DNA of 64,000 nucleotides from SIG622 sp045652245 (lineage in GTDB: Bacteria > Bacillota > Clostridia > Oscillospirales > CAG-382): NCBI GenBank assembly GCA_045652245.1, contig JAZRTY010000046.1, positions 1-64,000 of the forward strand, given 5' to 3'. Shown here one piece after another: positions 23,877 to 32,846 of the stretch. Every line of letters begins with the position of its first letter. The first letter of the stretch is position 1. The translations under genes and the position numbers were made by a program. The notes under the pieces are model-generated. The model saw only the letters and a list, made by a program, of their open reading frames with translations, had not been told where the DNA came from and ran no database searches.

Positions 23877-23919
23877 GATAAAAAACCTTGCTGAGGTTAA
23901 ATTATCGGAGGTGATTCGC

Positions 23920-24771
23920 TTGACTATGGAACAACTCAATCCATTCATCAGATACGCCAAGCTCCATACTCATCACGACTTTTCTTCGCAAAACCGTATT
24001 TGCTATGACTGTCGCCTTTTTTATATTTCCGATGGCGACGGCACGTTGTATGCAAACGGTGAAAATTTTAATTTTTCAAACAACACACTCATATATCTTC
24101 CACCACTTACAAAATATAACTTTCACTTTGTCAGCGATACAAATATAAAACTTTATGTTATTGATTTCGACCTTTGTGACAAATTCAGCGACAAACCAAA
24201 ATCAATAGGTACCGACACAGAAGCAACATTTTCTGTTTCAAAAAAGCTTGATTATGAACTGCCTGTTGAATTTTCAAAGGTATATGTACGTAAGGATATG
24301 ATAATTTCGAGGAACTACATTTCAAGGTGTATAGACGTTTTCTCTTCAAAAGATGCCTACTATAGTGCAATTGCCTCAGCAAACCTGAAGTTATGTCTTA
24401 TTGATGTGCTTTGTGATTATCAGAACAGCAGTCCCGGCGGTACACTTGTAAACAATGTCAGAGAATATATAAAAAACAATTTTGCCGACGCAAATCTCAC
24501 AAACGAAAAAATTGCAACCCAGTTCAATTATCATCCGTATCACCTGAGCAGAATTATGAAAAGCGTTACCGGCAAAACCCTGCATAGCTATCTGCTTGAC
24601 TACAGAGTTCAGATGGCTAAGAACTTTCTTATCACCACGAACTATCCGATAAGCATAGTTGCAGAAAAAACAGGCTTCATTTCATATTCCTACTTCACAA
24701 GTCGTTTCTCCCAGCAAACAGGAATATCTCCGAAGCAATACAGAAAAAAATACAAAAATATAGGCTTCTAA
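23920..24771 (+). CDS. AraC-family transcriptional regulator
   Basis: About 283 residues. The N-terminal half is an AraC-type cupin sensor ('RLFYISDGDGTLYANGENF', 'LIYLPPLTKYNFHF'). The C-terminal 100 residues have two helix-turn-helix motifs ending with the family signature 'ISIVAEKTGFISYSYFTSRF' and 'GISPKQYRKKY'. TTG 23920 is chosen as the start: GGAGG lies eight bases before it, and the promoter maps downstream of the earlier ATG; ATG 23926 is the alternative. It is divergent from the U32/QueG-like operon and is the obvious candidate regulator, perhaps sensing the sugar-like substrate of the pathway. Confidence 0.85.
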   Translation: MTMEQLNPFIRYAKLHTHHDFSSQNRICYDCRLFYISDGDGTLYANGENFNFSNNTLIYLPPLTKYNFHFVSDTNIKLYVIDFDLCDKFSDKPKSIGTDTEATFSVSKKLDYELPVEFSKVYVRKDMIISRNYISRCIDVFSSKDAYYSAIASANLKLCLIDVLCDYQNSSPGGTLVNNVREYIKNNFADANLTNEKIATQFNYHPYHLSRIMKSVTGKTLHSYLLDYRVQMAKNFLITTNYPISIVAEKTGFISYSYFTSRFSQQTGISPKQYRKKYKNIGF

Positions 24772-24776
24772 AAAAC

Positions 24777-24818
24777 ACAGACGCATCGGAATCACTCCGA
24801 TGCGTCTGTATTTTTTAT
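24777..24818. terminator. Bidirectional terminator between araC-type gene and transketolase
   Basis: A 14-bp perfect stem ACAGACGCATCGGA / TCCGATGCGTCTGT with loop ATCAC is flanked by T runs in both directions, serving the two convergent genes. Confidence 0.9.
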
Positions 24819-24825
24819 ATTTATT

Positions 24826-25767
24826 TTATTTCTTAAGAGCTATAGCTTTTTTCGCAGTTTCTGCAATATTTTTAGCTGTAAGTCCATAGTATTCAAGAAC
24901 TTCTTTAGCAGGCCCTGATGAACCGTAGGTATCCTGTACACCTACACGAAGCACTGTACAGGGAGCTTTCTCACATATAGCTTCTGTAACTGCGCTTCCG
25001 AGTCCTCCGTAAATTGAATGTTCTTCTGCGGTTACAATTGCTCCTGTTTCCTTTGAGGCTTTAATGAGAAGTTCGGTATCAATAGGCTTTATTGTACAGA
25101 TATCAATAACTCTTGCCTCTATTCCCTCTTCCTTGAGCATATCCTTAGCTTTTAGCGCCTCATTTACCATAAGTCCTGTTGCAACGATTGTCACATCATT
25201 TCCCTGTGCGATTTCGTGCCCCTTGCCTATTTCAAACTTGAATTCGTCGGGATTATAAATTACAGGTACTGCAAGTCTTCCGAAACGCAGATATACCGGA
25301 CCTTCATATTCAACGGCAGCCTTTACACAAGCTCTTGCTTCTGTATCGTCTGCAGGATTCATAATAACCATACCGGGAATTGTTCTCATAAGTCCTATAT
25401 CTTCATTACACTGGTGTGTAGCTCCGTCCTCACCTACCGAAATACCTGCGTGAGTAGCACCAATCTTTACATTAAGATGAGGGTACCCGATTGAATTTCT
25501 TATCTGCTCAAAGGCTCTGCCTGCTGCAAACATAGCAAACGAGCTTGCAAATACAATTTTACCTGTTGCCGCAAGTCCTGCCGCAACCGACATCATATTG
25601 CCCTCGGCAATACCACAGTTTATAAATCTTTCGGGAAATTTCTTTTTGAAGGTGTCTGTTTTTGTGGATTTTGAAAGGTCTGCATCAAGCACAACTATAT
25701 CATACTTTTCTCCAAGCTCAGCAAGTGCCTTTCCGTAGCTCTCTCTTGTTGCGATCTGTTCTGCCAT
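24826..25767 (-). CDS. Transketolase, C-terminal (pyrimidine-binding) subunit
   Basis: 313 residues, the Pyr-plus-C-terminal half of a split transketolase. 'INCGIAEGNMMSVAAGLA' holds the catalytic Glu that activates thiamine diphosphate; 'HAGISVGEDGATHQ' and 'EEHSIYGGLGSAV' are further family marks. It works with the product of the upstream gene to transfer two-carbon units in the non-oxidative pentose phosphate pathway. Split transketolases are common in Clostridia and archaea. The genes are 40 bp apart in the order N-terminal then C-terminal subunit. Confidence 0.93.
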   Translation of the reverse strand: MAEQIATRESYGKALAELGEKYDIVVLDADLSKSTKTDTFKKKFPERFINCGIAEGNMMSVAAGLAATGKIVFASSFAMFAAGRAFEQIRNSIGYPHLNVKIGATHAGISVGEDGATHQCNEDIGLMRTIPGMVIMNPADDTEARACVKAAVEYEGPVYLRFGRLAVPVIYNPDEFKFEIGKGHEIAQGNDVTIVATGLMVNEALKAKDMLKEEGIEARVIDICTIKPIDTELLIKASKETGAIVTAEEHSIYGGLGSAVTEAICEKAPCTVLRVGVQDTYGSSGPAKEVLEYYGLTAKNIAETAKKAIALKK

Positions 25768-25807
25768 TTTTATCTCCTATCTGTCGATGTTGACAAGTAA
25801 ATTTTTA

Positions 25808-26635
25808 CTATGCAAGTGTAGCTGTCAATTCTTCAAGCTCACGCATGCCCTGTTCGTACTGCTCGCTATTCGGTGCGCTACCATGCCATTCTGCCTTGTT
25901 TTCCATAAAGGAAACGCCCTTGCCCTTGACTGTCTTTGCAATTATTGCTGTGGGCTTATCGGATTTTTTAGACATCTGTACAGCAGACGCTATCTCATCA
26001 AAATTATGACCGTCGATAACTATTACATTCCAGCCAAACGCCTTGAATTTCTCATCAAGAGGAGTAGGATTCATTACTTCCCTTACATCTCCGTCAATCT
26101 GTAGTCCGTTGAAGTCTATAAATGCGCAAAGATTATTAAGTCCATAGTGCGCCGCAAACATCGCAGCCTCCCAGACCTGACCTTCTTCGCTCTCGCCATC
26201 GCCCAAAATAGTATATACTCTGTAGCTCTTTTCAGAAAGCTTTGCAGAAAGTGCCATACCACAAGCAGCAGAAATGCCCTGTCCGAGTGAGCCTGCACTC
26301 ATATCAATACCGGGAATATTCTTCATATCCGGATGTCCCTGCAGATAGCTTCCTGTGTGACGGAAGGTAACAAGGTCTTCAACCGGGAAATAACCTCTGT
26401 GTGCAAGTGCTGCATAGAGAGCCGGACAAGTGTGTCCTTTCGAGAGAACAAATCTGTCTCTGTTTTCCATTTTAGGATTTTTCGGGTCGATATTCATTTC
26501 CTCAAAATACAGATATGCGAGAATTTCTGCTATTCCCAATGAACCTCCCGGATGACCTGATTTTGCAGAATATACTGCAGTAAGTGCGCCTTTTCTGATT
26601 TCATTGGCGAAAAACGCAAGCTTTGACTTGTCCAT
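25808..26635 (-). CDS. Transketolase, N-terminal (TPP-binding) subunit
   Basis: 275 residues carrying the pyrophosphate-binding domain. 'SAKSGHPGGSLGIAEIL' is near residue 25 and the thiamine motif 'LGDGESEEGQVWEAAMFA' begins near residue 143 (GDG followed by an acidic stretch), with 'FIDFNGLQIDG' completing it. It pairs with the downstream C-terminal subunit. It lies 30 bp from the pseudouridine synthase gene upstream and so is probably at the end of the division/ileS gene block. AGGAGA precedes the start. Confidence 0.93.
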   Translation of the reverse strand: MDKSKLAFFANEIRKGALTAVYSAKSGHPGGSLGIAEILAYLYFEEMNIDPKNPKMENRDRFVLSKGHTCPALYAALAHRGYFPVEDLVTFRHTGSYLQGHPDMKNIPGIDMSAGSLGQGISAACGMALSAKLSEKSYRVYTILGDGESEEGQVWEAAMFAAHYGLNNLCAFIDFNGLQIDGDVREVMNPTPLDEKFKAFGWNVIVIDGHNFDEIASAVQMSKKSDKPTAIIAKTVKGKGVSFMENKAEWHGSAPNSEQYEQGMRELEELTATLA

Positions 26636-26665
26636 AATTGTCTCTCCTTATAATTTTTCGAATTT

Positions 26666-27634
26666 TTATTGCATTTTGCGTAATTTTGAAAGTACATCAT
26701 TGAAATACTGTGGTAAATCCGAGCTGAACTCCATATATTCGCCACTTACCGGATGCACAAAGCCAAGTACCTTTGCGTGAAGTGTCTGACCGGATATTCC
26801 AAACTGATTTTGTCCGTTTTTCGGCGCATACAGCATATCCCCGACAATCGGGTATCCGATATGCGACATATGAACTCTTATCTGATGTGTTCTTCCTGTT
26901 TCAAGTTTCATTTGGCAAAGGGCGTATTTCCCAAAATCCTCAAGCACGTGATAGTGGGTTATCGCCTCTTTTGAATTCTGTGCTATTACGCACATTTTCT
27001 TTCTGTCATTAGGGTTTCTGCCAATAGGTGCGTTTATTGTACCTTTTTCGTTTTTCGGAACTCCCATTGTCAGAGCATTATACACTCTTGTAAAGGAATG
27101 TTCCTTTATCTGCTGCGCAAGCTTTATATGGGCATTATCATTTTTGGCAACCACCAGAAGTCCACTTGTGTCCTTATCAATTCTGTGAAGAATCCCCGGA
27201 CGCATAATCCCATTTATTCCGGAAAGCGAATCTTTACAATGGTACATAAGCGCATTTACAAGCGTACCTTCATAATTTCCGGGGGCAGGATGCACTACCA
27301 TACCTTTAGCTTTGTTTACTACAAGCAGGTCGCTGTCCTCATAAACTATATCAAGTGGGATATTTTCGGCACTGACCTCGTATTCGCAAGGCTCCGGAAC
27401 AGTATATCTAACTTCGTCCCCTGCTTTGAGCTTCGTGCTTTTTTGCAAAACCACTCTGCCGTTAACACTGACTCCACCACCTTCAATCAGCTTTTGAGAA
27501 AGCGACCTTGAAAGTCCTGATTTTTCAGAAAGCAGTGCATCAAGCCTTGACGCACTCTCACAACAGAACACTTCTCCGACATTTTCATTTTCTTCAGTTT
27601 CAGAAAATTCCAATTCCATGCTATCATTCAGCAT
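26666..27634 (-). CDS. rluD: RluD-family 23S rRNA pseudouridine synthase
   Basis: About 322 residues. An S4 RNA-binding domain covers residues 25-80 ('SRLDALLSEKSGLSRSLSQ'), followed by the catalytic domain with the aspartate motif 'LHRIDKDTSGLLVVAK' near residue 140 and 'LETGRTHQIRVHMSHIGYPI'. The family isomerises uridines in helix 69 of 23S rRNA. The start is not certain: ATG 27634 overlaps the lspA stop by 11 bp, GTG 27646 and ATG 27619 are alternatives. It is translationally coupled to lspA in the usual Firmicutes arrangement. Confidence 0.92.
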   Translation of the reverse strand: MLNDSMELEFSETEENENVGEVFCCESASRLDALLSEKSGLSRSLSQKLIEGGGVSVNGRVVLQKSTKLKAGDEVRYTVPEPCEYEVSAENIPLDIVYEDSDLLVVNKAKGMVVHPAPGNYEGTLVNALMYHCKDSLSGINGIMRPGILHRIDKDTSGLLVVAKNDNAHIKLAQQIKEHSFTRVYNALTMGVPKNEKGTINAPIGRNPNDRKKMCVIAQNSKEAITHYHVLEDFGKYALCQMKLETGRTHQIRVHMSHIGYPIVGDMLYAPKNGQNQFGISGQTLHAKVLGFVHPVSGEYMEFSSDLPQYFNDVLSKLRKMQ

Positions 27635-28127
27635 TACTGTCACCACTTATTTTTTCTGTTTTAGTCTTCTTGCCGTCAAAAAAGATAATATACACAAACA
27701 TAAGAGCAACTCCGACGCATACTGCACTATCGGCAATATTGAAAACAGGAAAATCTATAAAGGTAACTTCAATAAAATCAACAACAGAGCCGGAAAATAG
27801 CGTTTCACCATAAAAGCATCTGTCAATCATATTGCCGATACCACCACCAAGCACAAGCGACAGGGATATTCTGAAAAGCAGATGACTTTTTTGATTTTTC
27901 GCAAGTATTACTGCAATAACTGCTATTGCAACTGTCGAAAAAACCATAAATATCCATCGCCTGTCAGCAAACATTCCCCAGGCAGCACCCTTATTTAAAA
28001 CAAAGGTGATACTAAACACATTCGGCAAAACTTCTATTGAATCTCCGAGCTGCATTACAGCTTTGACTATATTTTTTGAAATAAAATCAAGCATTATAAC
28101 GACGATTGTAATAAGTAACGATGTCAT
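27624..28127 (-). CDS. lspA: Lipoprotein signal peptidase (signal peptidase II)
   Basis: 167 residues with four membrane spans. The catalytic aspartates are in 'GGGIGNMIDRCFYG' and 'VFNIADSAVC', preceded by 'NKGAAWGMFADRR'. It cleaves lipoprotein signal peptides after lipidation, which serves the lipoproteins encoded here at 6.4 and 36.4 kb. It follows ileS in the same direction; a terminator lies between them but is likely leaky or separates transcripts. Confidence 0.95.
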   Translation of the reverse strand: MTSLLITIVVIMLDFISKNIVKAVMQLGDSIEVLPNVFSITFVLNKGAAWGMFADRRWIFMVFSTVAIAVIAVILAKNQKSHLLFRISLSLVLGGGIGNMIDRCFYGETLFSGSVVDFIEVTFIDFPVFNIADSAVCVGVALMFVYIIFFDGKKTKTEKISGDSNAE

Positions 28128-28154
28128 TTTTTCCTCTTTTCAAGAAAGGTTTAA

Positions 28155-28192
28155 AATCCGTGCAGGCATATTTAGAATTCCTGCACGGATAC
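28155..28192 (-). terminator. Terminator downstream of ileS
   Basis: ATCCGTGCAGG / CCTGCACGGAT on the minus strand, an 11-bp perfect stem, is followed by TTTAAAC. The T tract is short, so termination may be partial and lspA may be reached by read-through. Confidence 0.65.
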
Positions 28193-28197
28193 TCTTA

Positions 28198-31017
28198 TTA
28201 TTCTTCTATATTCGAACTTACTGCTGCACATCTCGGACACAGGAACTGTTCTTCACCAATATCCTGCGCATCCTCAGATACATACCAGCATCTTTCGCAC
28301 TTATGACCTTCGGCTGTTCTTACAACTACCTTTATTTCGCTTTCTGTATCTGCAAATGCATTTTCAGGTGCTTCCTCATCAATATGGAGATTTACCTTTG
28401 ATACGATAAATACAGTCTTCAAGTCATCGCTGAAGGCTTCAAATATCTTCATAGCATCGTTCTTGCTGTCGGCATAAATATCAACACACGCATCAAGCGA
28501 TTTACCGATAAGCTTTTCTGCTCTTGCTACTTCCAGCGCCTTCATTACGTCATCACGCACTTCAAGGAGCTTTTCCCATCTCTGTGCTATTTCTTCGAAA
28601 TTGTATTCTTCGCAATAAGTCGGCATATCGTTAAGGAATACGCTCTTTGCGTTTTCGCTATCAAGATGTGCCATATAGCTCCAGGTTTCTTCTGCTGTAT
28701 AGGAAAGAATAGGTGCGATAAGTCTTGTAATACCGTTGAGCACGATATACATAGCTGTCTGCGCACTTCTACGCTGAAGGCTCTCCTTGCCCTCACAGTA
28801 GGTTCTGTCCTTTGTAATATCTACATAAAGCTTTGAGAGCTCATTTGTACAGAAATCGTGTACTTCGTGGTAAATGATATGGAATTCAAACTCATCATAT
28901 GCACGACGCACCTTTGCAATCAGCTTATTGTATTCACAGATAATCCACTTATCAATCTCGTAAAGCTTTTCAAGAGGAAGCATATCCTTGTTCGGGTCAA
29001 AGTCCTCCTCGGAAGTTCCGAGATTTGCAAGAAGAATTCTTATTGTATTTCTGATTTTTCTGTATGCTTCGGAAAGCTGCTTAAAGAGTGCATCAGAGCA
29101 ACGCACGTCAACACGATAGTCACTTGAAGCTACCCACAAACGAAGAAGGTCACCACCGTATACTTTAATAACATCTTCGGGATATACGGAATTTCCAAGG
29201 GATTTGTGCATCGCCTTGCCCTCACCGTCAACAACCCAACCGTGTGTCAGGACTGTCTTATAGGGAGCACCCTGACCTTTAGATGCAACTGCTGTCAGAA
29301 GTGATGACTGGAACCAACCTCTGTACTGGTCTGCACCCTCAAGGTACATATCTGCAGGCCATACACCACTCTTTGCAAGAGAAGCATAATGAGTTGAACC
29401 TGAATCAAACCAACCGTCAAGAGTATCTGTTTCCTTGGTAAAGTGTGTCTTTCCACAGAAAGGACAAACAAATCCGTCAGGAAGAAGCTCCTCAGCTTGC
29501 ATATCAAACCATGCGTTTGAACCCTTTTCTCCGAAAATCTTTGAAACCTTTTCTATTGTTTCGTCTGTACAAATTGGCTTTCCGCAATCCTCACAGTAGA
29601 ATACAGGAATAGGAAGTCCCCAATGACGCTGTCTTGAAATACACCAATCGGCTCTTTCACGAATCATCGAGGTCATTCTGTCCTTACCCCACGCAGGAAG
29701 CCATGTAACATTGTCACATGCTGCAATCGCTTCATCACGGAATGCTTCAACAGAGCAGAACCACTGAGGTGTAGCTCTGAAGATTATCGGATTCTTACAT
29801 CTCCAGCAGTGTGGATACTGATGGACTATTTCTTCAGATGCAAAGAGTGCACCTGTTTGTTTCATATCTTCAAGGATTGTTTCGTTGGATTTTGCATAGA
29901 ACTGTCCTGCAAATTTTCCTGCTTCTTCGCCCTGAATACCCTTGTCATCAACAGGAACGATAATATCCATCTTGTAACGCATCCCTGTATAGTAGTCGTC
30001 TGCACCGTAGCCGGGAGCTGTATGAACGCAGCCTGTACCACTATCCATTGTTACGTATTCTGCAGTAACTAAGAGACTGTCTCTGTCAAGGAATGGGTGC
30101 TTTGCTGTCATATACTCGAAATCACCACCGCAGAATTCTGCGATAACTTCGTAATTTTCGATACCACCAAACTTCATTGTCTTTTCAAGAAGTGCCTGTG
30201 CTACAATATAGTTCTCACCATTATCAGCATGTGCTACAACATACTTTTCTCTCGGATGAACGGCAATTGCCATATTTCCGGGAAGTGTCCATATTGTAGT
30301 TGTCCAGATAACAAAGTAAGTCTTTTCAAGGTCACAAACAGAAGAAAGCTTGCCCTTGTCGTCATTTACTGCAAATTTTACATAAACGGAAGTACACTTG
30401 TCGTCTCTGTATTCAATTTCAGCTTCAGCAAGAGCTGTTTCGTCACTTGTACACCAATAAACAGGCTTGAGTCCCTTATAGATGTACCCTTTCTTGAACA
30501 TCTCGCCGAATACCTTTACTTCCTCTGCTTCAAATTCGGGAGACATAGTAAGATACGGGTGTTCCCAATCGGCAAGAACTCCAAGTCTCTTGAAAGAAGT
30601 CATCTGAATATCCACAAAATCCTGTGCAAAATCATAACAAGCACTACGGAAATCGGAAATACTCATATTCTTTCTGTCAAGCTTATTCTTCTTTATAATT
30701 GCACTTTCAATAGGCATACCGTGGTTATCCCAACCCGGAATAAATGGAACCTGATAGCCACCCATTGACTTTGCCTTATTTATAAAGTCTTTCAGAACCT
30801 TATTCATCGCTGTACCCATATGAATATTGCCGTTTGAGAAGGGAGGGCCGTCATGAAGGATATATGTCGGCTTTCCCTCATTATTCTTCAGCATTTCATT
30901 ATAGATATTTTCGCTTTCCCATTTTTCCTGGATTTTAGGTTCGTTTTGAGGTAAATTTGCTCTCATAGGGAACTCTGTACGAGGCAAATTCAGTGTCTTT
31001 GAAAAGTCCTTTGCCAT
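28198..31017 (-). CDS. ileS: Isoleucyl-tRNA synthetase
   Basis: About 939 residues, class I synthetase. The HIGH-type motif is 'GNIHMGTA' near residue 65, editing domain motifs follow, and the KMSKS loop reads 'KAMHKSLGN' near residue 600. The C-terminal zinc finger is formed by 'CERCW' and 'CPRC', as in bacterial type-I IleRS. ATG 31017 is preferred because AAGGAGT lies nine bases upstream. Only about 100 bp separate it from divIVA, too short for a T-box leader, so regulation by uncharged tRNA is not apparent here. Confidence 0.96.
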   Translation of the reverse strand: MAKDFSKTLNLPRTEFPMRANLPQNEPKIQEKWESENIYNEMLKNNEGKPTYILHDGPPFSNGNIHMGTAMNKVLKDFINKAKSMGGYQVPFIPGWDNHGMPIESAIIKKNKLDRKNMSISDFRSACYDFAQDFVDIQMTSFKRLGVLADWEHPYLTMSPEFEAEEVKVFGEMFKKGYIYKGLKPVYWCTSDETALAEAEIEYRDDKCTSVYVKFAVNDDKGKLSSVCDLEKTYFVIWTTTIWTLPGNMAIAVHPREKYVVAHADNGENYIVAQALLEKTMKFGGIENYEVIAEFCGGDFEYMTAKHPFLDRDSLLVTAEYVTMDSGTGCVHTAPGYGADDYYTGMRYKMDIIVPVDDKGIQGEEAGKFAGQFYAKSNETILEDMKQTGALFASEEIVHQYPHCWRCKNPIIFRATPQWFCSVEAFRDEAIAACDNVTWLPAWGKDRMTSMIRERADWCISRQRHWGLPIPVFYCEDCGKPICTDETIEKVSKIFGEKGSNAWFDMQAEELLPDGFVCPFCGKTHFTKETDTLDGWFDSGSTHYASLAKSGVWPADMYLEGADQYRGWFQSSLLTAVASKGQGAPYKTVLTHGWVVDGEGKAMHKSLGNSVYPEDVIKVYGGDLLRLWVASSDYRVDVRCSDALFKQLSEAYRKIRNTIRILLANLGTSEEDFDPNKDMLPLEKLYEIDKWIICEYNKLIAKVRRAYDEFEFHIIYHEVHDFCTNELSKLYVDITKDRTYCEGKESLQRRSAQTAMYIVLNGITRLIAPILSYTAEETWSYMAHLDSENAKSVFLNDMPTYCEEYNFEEIAQRWEKLLEVRDDVMKALEVARAEKLIGKSLDACVDIYADSKNDAMKIFEAFSDDLKTVFIVSKVNLHIDEEAPENAFADTESEIKVVVRTAEGHKCERCWYVSEDAQDIGEEQFLCPRCAAVSSNIEE

Positions 31018-31083
31018 TACTTCTTTACTCCTTGTCACTATTACTTTATTTAAAAGTCAATTTTTTATGTTTTTATATAACCC

Positions 31084-31114
31084 AAAACAAACCGAGAACA
31101 ATATCCTCGATTTG
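31084..31114 (-). terminator. Terminator downstream of divIVA
   Basis: CAAATCGAG / CTCGGTTTG on the minus strand (one G-U pair) is followed by GTTTTGGG. The sequence resembles the terminator at 13.01 kb. Confidence 0.55.
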
Positions 31115-31122
31115 CTAATGGT

Positions 31123-31725
31123 TTATTCAACTTCAGAATTGTTTTCCGGTTCTTCTGCTGCTTCCTGTTCTTCCTTCTTTTCACCCTGAAGCTTTTCCTT
31201 GAAAACAGGAGCAACAGTTGTTTCAAAGCTCATATTCTCTATTTCCTCTGTCTCAAGCGTCGGAAATTCGCCCTGAATATCAGCTATATGATTTTTGTAT
31301 GCTTCAAGAAGCGACTGCCTGAATTCTCTGGATTTTTCCTCAAGTGCTATGAGCTTTTGCTTTTCGCTTCCAAAAAGTTCTGCATAAGAAGCAAGAATCT
31401 CACTGCAGCTTTCCTTCATAGCAGCATTTACCGATGCTGCTTTCTTATTTGCATTTTCAATTATTTCCTCGCCCTGTGTCTGTGCTTCGGAAATAATTGC
31501 TTCAGACATCTGCTTAACACCCGAAAGTGCTTCTGCAGCCCTTGAGCTTGCCTGCTTATACTTATCAGCTACAACCTGCAGCTTCTTTTCGGTTTCGATT
31601 TGTTTTTTATATAATTCGGTATACTCTGAAATGAGCTTGCTTATATACTCGTCAACCTCATTTGTGTTATATCCCTTGAAGCCTTTTGTGAATGTCACAG
31701 CTTGTAATTCTTCGGGTTTCAACAT
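31123..31725 (-). CDS. divIVA: DivIVA-family cell division/polarity protein
   Basis: About 200 residues. The N-terminal membrane-binding motif 'FTKGFKGYNTNEVDEYI' is characteristic (residues 11-27), followed by coiled coil and an acidic C-terminal tail. ATG 31725 has AAGGAGG upstream at correct spacing. DivIVA binds negatively curved membrane at poles and septa and organises division or sporulation factors. It sits in the conserved yggS-sepF-yggT-ylmH-divIVA-ileS order of Firmicutes. Confidence 0.93.
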   Translation of the reverse strand: MLKPEELQAVTFTKGFKGYNTNEVDEYISKLISEYTELYKKQIETEKKLQVVADKYKQASSRAAEALSGVKQMSEAIISEAQTQGEEIIENANKKAASVNAAMKESCSEILASYAELFGSEKQKLIALEEKSREFRQSLLEAYKNHIADIQGEFPTLETEEIENMSFETTVAPVFKEKLQGEKKEEQEAAEEPENNSEVE

Positions 31726-31753
31726 ACGAGTCCTCCTTGTCTGCATTTATTCT

Positions 31754-32542
31754 TTAAAGATATTTTTGTACTTCAAACCTCGTTCTGCCTTTTCTGTTCT
31801 GATCCCCTATTTCGGAAATACGATACTTCCCGAAGCCTCTGACTGTGAGACAGTCATCGAGATTTAAAAGAAAACTCTTATCGGAAATTTCGCTATGATT
31901 CACCTGCACACTGCCACTACTTATCAGTTTTTCCGATTTATCCCTTGAAAGGTTGAGTATTTCTGATATTACAGCATCAAGTCGCATACTGGCACAGGTG
32001 GATCTTATAATTTCAAAGCTTCTTGCAACATCGCACAATTCTGCCTGCTTTGCAATTTCCACCTTCACACCGTCACGCCCGACAAGCTCCAGGTTTTCAA
32101 GGAGAAAATCCTTCATTCTTGTGTGTACAAACACTACTGCCTCATATCCGTTTTCTCCGACGATTATATCACCGATTACATTCCTCATGATACCGAGTCC
32201 GAGAATTGAACCCAAAAAATCCCTGTGAGTATGGGTCCGAAAGCCCGAGCATTTGATTTTTAAAGCACAAATAGGAAATTCCTCGATAATACTGATATCT
32301 TTGATATCGTAGTAATCCGGAAAAAATCCTGCCACTGCCCTTTCGGAATCGTTATATCCCCCATAGAAAACAAGCTGTTCGGAAAACCCCAGAGATTGTG
32401 CCGTCTGTCTGGCTATCGCCTGCTCCCTGTCAGAAAGAAAGTCTGAAAAAACAGCAACATTCCTACCCATACAGCGAGATATACAATCTCCTATATGAGA
32501 TGACAATATTTTTTCGTCGTCTGACAAATTCAAAATTCCCAT
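31754..32542 (-). CDS. ylmH: YlmH-like S4-domain RNA-binding protein
   Basis: 262 residues. The C-terminal S4 domain ('MRLDAVISEILNLSRDKSEKLISSGSVQVNH') follows an N-terminal alpha/beta part with 'GSILGLGIMRNVIGDIIV', typical of the YlmH family. Recent work on Bacillus homologues connects it to rescue of stalled ribosomal 50S-peptidyl-tRNA complexes. It is located between yggT and divIVA, as expected for this cluster. Confidence 0.9.
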   Translation of the reverse strand: MGILNLSDDEKILSSHIGDCISRCMGRNVAVFSDFLSDREQAIARQTAQSLGFSEQLVFYGGYNDSERAVAGFFPDYYDIKDISIIEEFPICALKIKCSGFRTHTHRDFLGSILGLGIMRNVIGDIIVGENGYEAVVFVHTRMKDFLLENLELVGRDGVKVEIAKQAELCDVARSFEIIRSTCASMRLDAVISEILNLSRDKSEKLISSGSVQVNHSEISDKSFLLNLDDCLTVRGFGKYRISEIGDQNRKGRTRFEVQKYL

Positions 32543-32552
32543 AATTCACCTG

Positions 32553-32837
32553 CTATAATACAATTACAGGCAACAATGAGCCTATTATTGACAGACCAAA
32601 AAATGTGATGATATATGATATATCAATCGGCAATGATGACAGCATTTCACTTTTAGACACAAGCAATCGTGCCGGATATAATATCGGCTCTGTTATTCTA
32701 TAAAGAAGCTGCGCAAAAACACTTCCCTCATCAAAAATCGGAAACCATGAAATAAGCGCACTCAAAAACAGTGCAAGCTGAAGAAAAGATAATATTAGCT
32801 GTACGAGGTTTATCACAAAATACAATATGTACAGCAT
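32553..32837 (-). CDS. yggT: YggT-family membrane protein
   Basis: 94 residues with two hydrophobic hairpins and the family motif 'RITEPILYPARLL' in the middle. YggT/YlmG proteins are small integral membrane proteins of the division cluster; their biochemical role is unclear. Nine bases separate it from sepF. Confidence 0.9.
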   Translation of the reverse strand: MLYILYFVINLVQLILSFLQLALFLSALISWFPIFDEGSVFAQLLYRITEPILYPARLLVSKSEMLSSLPIDISYIITFFGLSIIGSLLPVIVL

Positions 32838-32846
32838 TATTCTATT

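Noticed and set aside
31018..31122. T-box leader for ileS
   Set aside because: Only about 100 bases lie between divIVA and ileS and they hold just a short terminator; no T-box sequence or specifier stem is present.
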